Shown: piece after piece, positions 43,014 through 47,040 of the stretch
How positions within the stretch are numbered: the first letter of the stretch is position 1
Layout: every line of letters begins with the position of its first letter
Origin: Candidatus Moranbacteria bacterium GW2011_GWE1_49_15
Lineage (GTDB): Bacteria; Patescibacteriota; Minisyncoccia; Moranbacterales; GWC2-37-73
Length of the DNA stretch: 47,040 nucleotides
Assembly: GCA_001003855.1 (NCBI GenBank)
Contig: LCPX01000013.1
Location: 1 to 47,040 of the forward strand
Direction: 5' to 3'
Position numbers and translations under genes: made by a program
The notes under the pieces: model-generated
What the model saw: only the letters and a program-made list of their open reading frames with translations
Told to the model about the DNA's origin: nothing
Databases searched by the model: none

Positions 43014-44516
43014 ATGAACAAAGGTTATATCATCGAACAGCTGAAGACGCAGATTGAGAATTTCAAGACCGAGGCCAAGACTGAGAAAGTCGGCAAGGTT
43101 TTGGAAGTGGGGGACGGAGTAGCCAAAGTTTCCGGACTTTCCGACGTGATGGCATCCGAAATCGTGGAATTTGAAAGCGGCGTCATCGGCGTGGCTCTCA
43201 ATCTTGAAGCTGACGAAGTCGGAGTCATGATCATGGGCGACTACACCAAGGTCAAAGAAGGGGAAAGCGTGAAGTCCACTGGAAAAATCCTTTCCATTCC
43301 TGTTTCTGAAAAAATGATCGGACGTGTGATCGATCCGCTTGGAAAAGTCATCGACGGCAGAGAGGAGATCAAGACCGACACCTATTATCCCGTTGAAAAA
43401 ATCGCCCCTGGAGTCATCACCAGGAAATCCGTGCACCAGCCAGTGCAGACCGGTATCAAGGCCATCGACGCGATGATCCCGATCGGACGAGGACAGCGCG
43501 AGCTCATTATCGGTGACCGACAGACCGGAAAGACAGCCATCGCTATCGATACGATCATCAATCAGAAAGGACAGAACATGAAATGTATCTATGTCGCGAT
43601 CGGACAGAAGGAAAGCAAGATCGCCAGGATCGTGGCCGAATTGGAAAAGGCCGGAGCGATGGAGTATACGACCGTGGTCGTGGCCGGAGCGTCCGATCCT
43701 GCGGCTTTGTCATTCATAGCTCCGTATTCCGGATGCGCTTTGGGGGAATTTTTCATGGACAAAGGCGAGGACGTTTTGGTCATTTATGACGATCTTTCCA
43801 GGCACGCTTGGGCGTACCGCCAGGTTTCCTTGATTCTTCGCAGACCGCCGGGACGCGAAGCCTATCCGGGAGACGTTTTCTATCTGCACTCACGTCTTTT
43901 GGAAAGAAGTGCTAAGCTCAACGAAGATTTCGGGGGAGGATCGCTCACGGCGCTTCCCATCATTGAAACGCAGGCTGGAGACGTTTCCGCTTACATTCCG
44001 ACGAACGTTATTTCGATTACGGATGGACAGATTTATTTGGAATCGGACCTTTTCTACAAAGGAGTCCGCCCTGCTGTGAACGTGGGTCTTTCGGTTTCCC
44101 GCGTGGGAGGATCGGCCCAGATCAAAGCCATGAAAAAAGTTTCCGGAAAGCTCAGATTGGACCTCGCGCAGTTCCGCGAGTTGGAAGCTTTCGCGCAGTT
44201 CGGATCCGATCTTGATGAGAAGACCAGGGCCCAGATCGAAAGAGGAAGAAGGACTGTGGAGATTCTCAAGCAAGGCCAGTATGAGCCCATGAGCGTCGAG
44301 CACCAGGTGGCGATCATCTATGCGCTGACCAACGGTCATCTCGACGGAGTGGAGGTTGAGAAAATCAAAGAATGGGAGAACGATTTCCACAAGTACCTGA
44401 AATCCCAGGCGAAATACGCGATCGAAATCATCACCGAAAAGAAAGAACTTTCCGACGAGGTGATCGAGGCTTTGGAAAAAGCGATCAAGGAGTTCAAGGA
44501 AATATATCAAGCGTAA
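43014..44516 (+). CDS. atpA: ATP synthase F1 subunit alpha
   Basis: 500 residues. P-loop GDRQTGKT at 169-176, Arg finger region (SRVGGSAQIKAMKK near 361) and normal length; the N-terminal beta barrel and C-terminal helical domain are present. Confidence 0.97.
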   Translation: MNKGYIIEQLKTQIENFKTEAKTEKVGKVLEVGDGVAKVSGLSDVMASEIVEFESGVIGVALNLEADEVGVMIMGDYTKVKEGESVKSTGKILSIPVSEKMIGRVIDPLGKVIDGREEIKTDTYYPVEKIAPGVITRKSVHQPVQTGIKAIDAMIPIGRGQRELIIGDRQTGKTAIAIDTIINQKGQNMKCIYVAIGQKESKIARIVAELEKAGAMEYTTVVVAGASDPAALSFIAPYSGCALGEFFMDKGEDVLVIYDDLSRHAWAYRQVSLILRRPPGREAYPGDVFYLHSRLLERSAKLNEDFGGGSLTALPIIETQAGDVSAYIPTNVISITDGQIYLESDLFYKGVRPAVNVGLSVSRVGGSAQIKAMKKVSGKLRLDLAQFRELEAFAQFGSDLDEKTRAQIERGRRTVEILKQGQYEPMSVEHQVAIIYALTNGHLDGVEVEKIKEWENDFHKYLKSQAKYAIEIITEKKELSDEVIEALEKAIKEFKEIYQA

Positions 44517-44520
44517 ACTC

Positions 44521-44641
44521 GGAATTTTTAATTTTAAATTTTTAATTTTAAATCAATTTTTAATGACTAAATGAATTAATTTTTAAAATTCGTTCATTTT
44601 GATTTCATTTTAAATTTCAAATTTATCATTTAAAATTTTCA
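44521..44641 (+). repeat. Foldback repeat element, AAATTTTTAATT words, copy 2 (atpA-atpG gap)
   Basis: Left arm AATTTTTAATTTTAAATTTTTAATTTTAAATC, right arm TTTTAAATTTCAAATTTATCATTTAAAATT. The centre (AATTTTTAATGACTAAATGAA...CGTTCATTTTGATTT) closely matches the element at 21122-21227, 23 kb away. Confidence 0.75.
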
Positions 44642-44646
44642 TAGAC

Positions 44647-45603
44647 ATGGCTTCAGGAAAGGATATAAAAAGAAGAATAAAGTCGATCGACGGCACGAAA
44701 AAAATCACCCGTGCGATGGAGATGGTTTCGGCCGCCAAAATGAGGCGGGCGGTTTCCTCGGTGTTGGGTCTTCGCCCATATGCGCACTTGGCTTGGAGCG
44801 TGTTGACGAATTTGGCAAGGGCTTTCGAAAATTATAAGCACGGATTTTTGGAAATACGGGAAGTGAGAAATATCCTGGTCGTCGTAGTGGCTTCGGATCG
44901 CGGACTTTGCGGATCTTTCAATACGCAGATTTACAAGAAACTGAAAGAGCAAATCGCACATCCTGAAAGCCTCAAGGTCAACAGGGTTGGAAAAAAACGC
45001 ATTGATTCGAAGATTGCTGATCAGGATCTGAAATTTGATTTCATAACAGTCGGAAAAAAAGGTGAGGGAATCGTGAAAAGGCTGGATAGGCAAATCGTCG
45101 CCACTTTTCCGGATGGAGCGAGTTTTGTGGGCATTGAGAATATCAGACCGATTTCAAAAATCGTCACGGACGATTATCTGGCGAAGAAATATGACAAGGT
45201 GGTGATCGTGTATACGGATTATATTTCCGCCATGGTCCAGCAGACCAGGATCAGGCAGGTGCTTCCGATTTCCAAGATAGATATCGAGAAACAAATCGCC
45301 GAGATCGACGTTTTGGCCAAGGAATATGGATTGGACGAGCCGAAAAAGGAGTACAAGGTGGAACCTTCACCGGAAGAAGTTTTGAGCCTGATTTTCCCAA
45401 GGATAATCGACATGCAGATTTTCCATGCGATTTTGGAGTCTGCCGCTTCCGAGCATAGCGCCAGGATGTTGGCGATGCGCAACGCGACCGACGCGGCCGG
45501 GGAAATGGGCGACGATTTGAAGTTGGCGTACAACCAACTCCGCCAAGCGAAGATCACGCAGGAAATCGCGGAGATCAGCGCCGGGTCAGCCGCGCTTGGG
45601 TAG
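44647..45603 (+). CDS. atpG: ATP synthase F1 subunit gamma
   Basis: 318 residues, a little longer than usual (about 290). N-terminal coil IKRRIKSIDGTKKITRAMEMVSAAKMRRA and C-terminal coil MLAMRNATDAAGEMGDDLKLAYNQLRQAKITQEIAEISAGSAAL are both canonical. It is the rotor shaft. The operon is broken directly after this gene. Confidence 0.96.
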   Translation: MASGKDIKRRIKSIDGTKKITRAMEMVSAAKMRRAVSSVLGLRPYAHLAWSVLTNLARAFENYKHGFLEIREVRNILVVVVASDRGLCGSFNTQIYKKLKEQIAHPESLKVNRVGKKRIDSKIADQDLKFDFITVGKKGEGIVKRLDRQIVATFPDGASFVGIENIRPISKIVTDDYLAKKYDKVVIVYTDYISAMVQQTRIRQVLPISKIDIEKQIAEIDVLAKEYGLDEPKKEYKVEPSPEEVLSLIFPRIIDMQIFHAILESAASEHSARMLAMRNATDAAGEMGDDLKLAYNQLRQAKITQEIAEISAGSAALG

Positions 45604-45765
45604 GAAGTTTATAAAGTCATAGAGTTTGTAAAGTTAAAATGTGTCATTCTGAACTTGATTCAGAATCTCGGAAACGGGATTTTGATGGAGTCTGGAATGG
45701 TAAGTTTATTTAAAACGTTCCAATCTTCTTTTGATGATTAACTTTTCTTGGCGCCAAGAAAAGTT
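45601..45765 (+). repeat. Repeat cluster after atpG (word-repeat arm, inverted repeat, 26-bp palindrome)
   Basis: In order: an AAGTTTATAAAGT word stretch (45604-45637), TTCTGAACTTGATTCAGAA inverted repeat (45649-45667), and a perfect 26-bp palindrome centred on GGCGCC (45740-45765). The remaining bases to about 45960 are low-complexity CGCT-rich sequence with one doubtful ORF. Confidence 0.75.
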
Positions 45766-45981
45766 ACAAAAGAAGCGCCGCACGAGCTTGTTGCTGGGGC
45801 AAAGACTTCGCTCTTCGCTAAAATTTACACTCCGCTGCTCTACGTTTCAAAATTTTTTAACGCTTATCGCTCGTCTTTTACCTACGCACTGCGCTATGTG
45901 CGGATAGGAATACAAAATGCAAATTCAAAAATGCGATTCAGGATTCAAGTCGATTGAATTTTGAACAGTACTTTTGAAAAA

Positions 45982-46028
45982 GAAAAAACCGCCCCTTGCA
46001 AATCAAGATTCTGATTTGTAGGTAGCGG
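45982..46028 (-). terminator. Terminator of the antisense cassette
   Basis: Read on the minus strand: a long hairpin with CCGC / GCGG, CCT / AGG and CAAATCA / TGATTTG segments, then TTTTTTC. Confidence 0.78.
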
Positions 46029-46051
46029 CTAAGGGAGCAGAAAGGTATTTC

Positions 46052-46264
46052 CTACTTTGGTGATATCAGCGTGAGAATTTTTCCCGTAAACTCTATCGCA
46101 CCACACAATCCGATTAATCCGAGAATGGCACGTGCGACATCGAGAAAGGGAATAACTGGAAGATCCAGTATCAGGCCGAAATAAAACAGGCAGAGGCAAA
46201 GTATGATGCCCAGGATGTAAACGAGGAGTAGACCTGCTTTACTTGAAGGCAATTGAATATTCAT
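46052..46264 (-). CDS. Small membrane protein of the antisense cassette (second gene)
   Basis: 70 residues with two hydrophobic segments (about 11-33 and 43-67). Start at 46264 is fixed by AAAGGAGG 6-7 nt upstream; the long frame further upstream is shadow. Its ATG overlaps the stop of the first cassette gene (ATGA), implying translational coupling. No family recognised. Confidence 0.7.
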   Translation of the reverse strand: MNIQLPSSKAGLLLVYILGIILCLCLFYFGLILDLPVIPFLDVARAILGLIGLCGAIEFTGKILTLISPK

Positions 46265-46476
46265 GGATTTCCTCCTTTGCGTCCGCCCGCCGGCATTATT
46301 TTTTTCTTGATTTCCTTGATTGCCAGATTGATGCCTATCCCAATAAATATGGGGGATAAGAAAACAGCGATAGATCCCGCTAGGTCTTCTTTTGAGGATA
46401 ATGTGAGTGGAGATGAGACTATGAGGATTAAACACTCCAAGAAGATGACTCCTAGGCCAATGAAAAATCCGGGCAT
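46261..46476 (-). CDS. Small membrane protein of the antisense cassette (first gene)
   Basis: 71 residues with two membrane segments (about 3-22 and 34-52) and a basic tail (KEIKKKIMPAGGRKGG). A strong SD (AGGAGG) lies 5 nt before the ATG, and a perfect consensus promoter lies 52 nt further up. Opposite in direction to the atp genes around it. The paired two-TM design recalls holin-like or small toxin pairs, but nothing in the sequence proves this. Confidence 0.7.
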   Translation of the reverse strand: MPGFFIGLGVIFLECLILIVSSPLTLSSKEDLAGSIAVFLSPIFIGIGINLAIKEIKKKIMPAGGRKGGNP

Positions 46477-46534
46477 AAAACCTCCTGCGTTTATGGGTTG
46501 ATGGGAAAGGACCGATACTCACGGCTAACTATCA

Positions 46535-46563
46535 ATTATACACCCAAATTGACGATTTGTCAA
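46535..46563 (-). promoter_or_regulatory. Perfect consensus sigma70 promoter of the antisense cassette
   Basis: Minus strand TTGACA (46563-46558), 17-bp spacer, TATAAT (46540-46535). Confidence 0.88.
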
Positions 46564-46659
46564 GCACGTAAAGTCGCTTTGTGACCACGTTTCACGGTAT
46601 TGAATTCCGACTAGCGTATTTTGCCCTAAATAAGGCGGAAAACGGCAATGGGAATTTAA

Positions 46660-46758
46660 TAGATAAAAAATTTAAAATTATATCATTAACGGACTAGCGA
46701 ATTAACGGATTCTTTAAGTCCCATGCGTTAATTCTTTAATGCGTTAATCGATAATAAA
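46660..46758 (+). repeat. Foldback repeat element, TTAACGAATT words, copy 2 (before atpD)
   Basis: Left arm CATTAACGGACTAGCGAATTAACGG, right arm GCGTTAATTCTTTAATGCGTTAATCGAT. It shares its left arm with the element before atpA. Confidence 0.7.
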
Positions 46759-46764
46759 AAATAT

Positions 46765-47040
46765 ATGAGTAATGTAGGAAAAGTATTGCAGGTAATCGGG
46801 CCGGTCGTTGATGTGGAATTCGCGGAAAATCTGCCGGAAATCTATAACGCGCTGGAAATCAAAACCGCCGACGGAGGGAAATTGGTTTTGGAAGCGCACC
46901 AGCACCAGGGAGGCGGAAAGGTCCGCGCCGTGGCTATGGGGGCGACTGACGGCCTCAAGAGGGGGATGGAAGTCGTGGACACCGGAGCGCCTATCGCCGT
47001 TCCTGTCGGAAAGGAGACCCTAGGAAGGATGTTCAATCTT
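46765..47040 (+). CDS. atpD: ATP synthase F1 subunit beta (3' end cut off by window)
   Basis: The first 92 residues are visible: GKVLQVIGPVVDVEF, then HQHQGGGKVRAVAMGATDGLKRGMEV and VPVGKETLGRMFNL, the standard beta-barrel N-terminus. The P-loop lies beyond the window. It is separated from atpG by about 1.16 kb that contains the antisense cassette, instead of the usual few bases, and I see no strong promoter of its own. Confidence 0.95.
   Translation, partial: MSNVGKVLQVIGPVVDVEFAENLPEIYNALEIKTADGGKLVLEAHQHQGGGKVRAVAMGATDGLKRGMEVVDTGAPIAVPVGKETLGRMFNL

Noticed and set aside
45748..45957. 69-aa plus-strand ORF after atpG
   Set aside because: It starts inside the 26-bp palindrome and runs through low-complexity sequence, with no SD and no domain.

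Overview
The window reads as a chromosomal segment of a Patescibacteria (Candidate Phyla Radiation) bacterium, probably from the Parcubacteria side; this is an inference and the exact lineage is uncertain. The signs are tightly packed small genes, A-rich untranslated leaders with few Shine-Dalgarno sites, a complete CPR-style type IV pilus cluster, a 23S-5S rRNA unit with no 16S beside it, and many small membrane proteins without a recognisable family. TAA, TAG and TGA all act as stops, so the Gracilibacteria/Absconditabacteria code (TGA = Gly) is ruled out.

Layout. 1-3.5 kb: a 5'-truncated SulP transporter, a four-TM protein, a CYTH/thiamine-triphosphatase-like enzyme, and two small minus-strand genes with strong SDs and their own promoters. 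3.5-6.9 kb (minus): clpC and comF. 7.1-18.9 kb: pilM-pilN-pilO-pilB-(CheY-like)-pilT-pilC, a structured leader, the main pilin, a frameshifted second pilin, pilD and three minor pilins, the last of which (with an FN3 domain) is also frameshifted. 18.9-23.7 kb: ligA, gatC, gatA and a membrane protein with a HEPN-like motif. 23.8-24.1 kb (minus): tRNA-fMet, tRNA-Met and tRNA-Asp as one transcript. 24.2-29.5 kb: small membrane proteins, gyrB, a two-repeat helical protein, a mechanosensitive-channel-like protein and a degraded copy of its 3' end. 29.6-33.4 kb: a promoter with a possible short RNA or attenuator, 23S rRNA (with an expanded helix near the L1 stalk) and 5S rRNA. 33.4-40.5 kb: a secreted-face protein, rodA, a zinc-ribbon protein, rplY, a coiled-coil/lytic-transglycosylase protein, metG and tatD. 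40.4-47.0 kb: the ATP synthase operon atpZ-B-E-F-H-A-G, then an antisense two-gene cassette, then atpD (cut by the window end).

How the genes work together. The pilus genes form one assembly system: PilM/N/O platform, PilB/PilT motors, PilC, PilD peptidase, major and minor pilins. RodA and the transglycosylase serve wall growth. LigA, GyrB, GatCA, MetG, L25 and the rRNA/tRNA genes are information-processing genes. The ATP synthase c subunit carries the two-carboxylate pattern known from a Na+-driven rotor.

The most unusual signals are non-coding: (i) about ten AT-rich foldback elements built from short repeated words, sitting between genes and just before start codons; (ii) a perfectly paired three-way junction in the metG 5' UTR with an alternative pairing partner next to the start codon; (iii) a nested hairpin between atpE and atpF; (iv) a possible cloverleaf-like leader before the main pilin; (v) a self-contained antisense cassette splitting the ATP synthase operon between gamma and beta.
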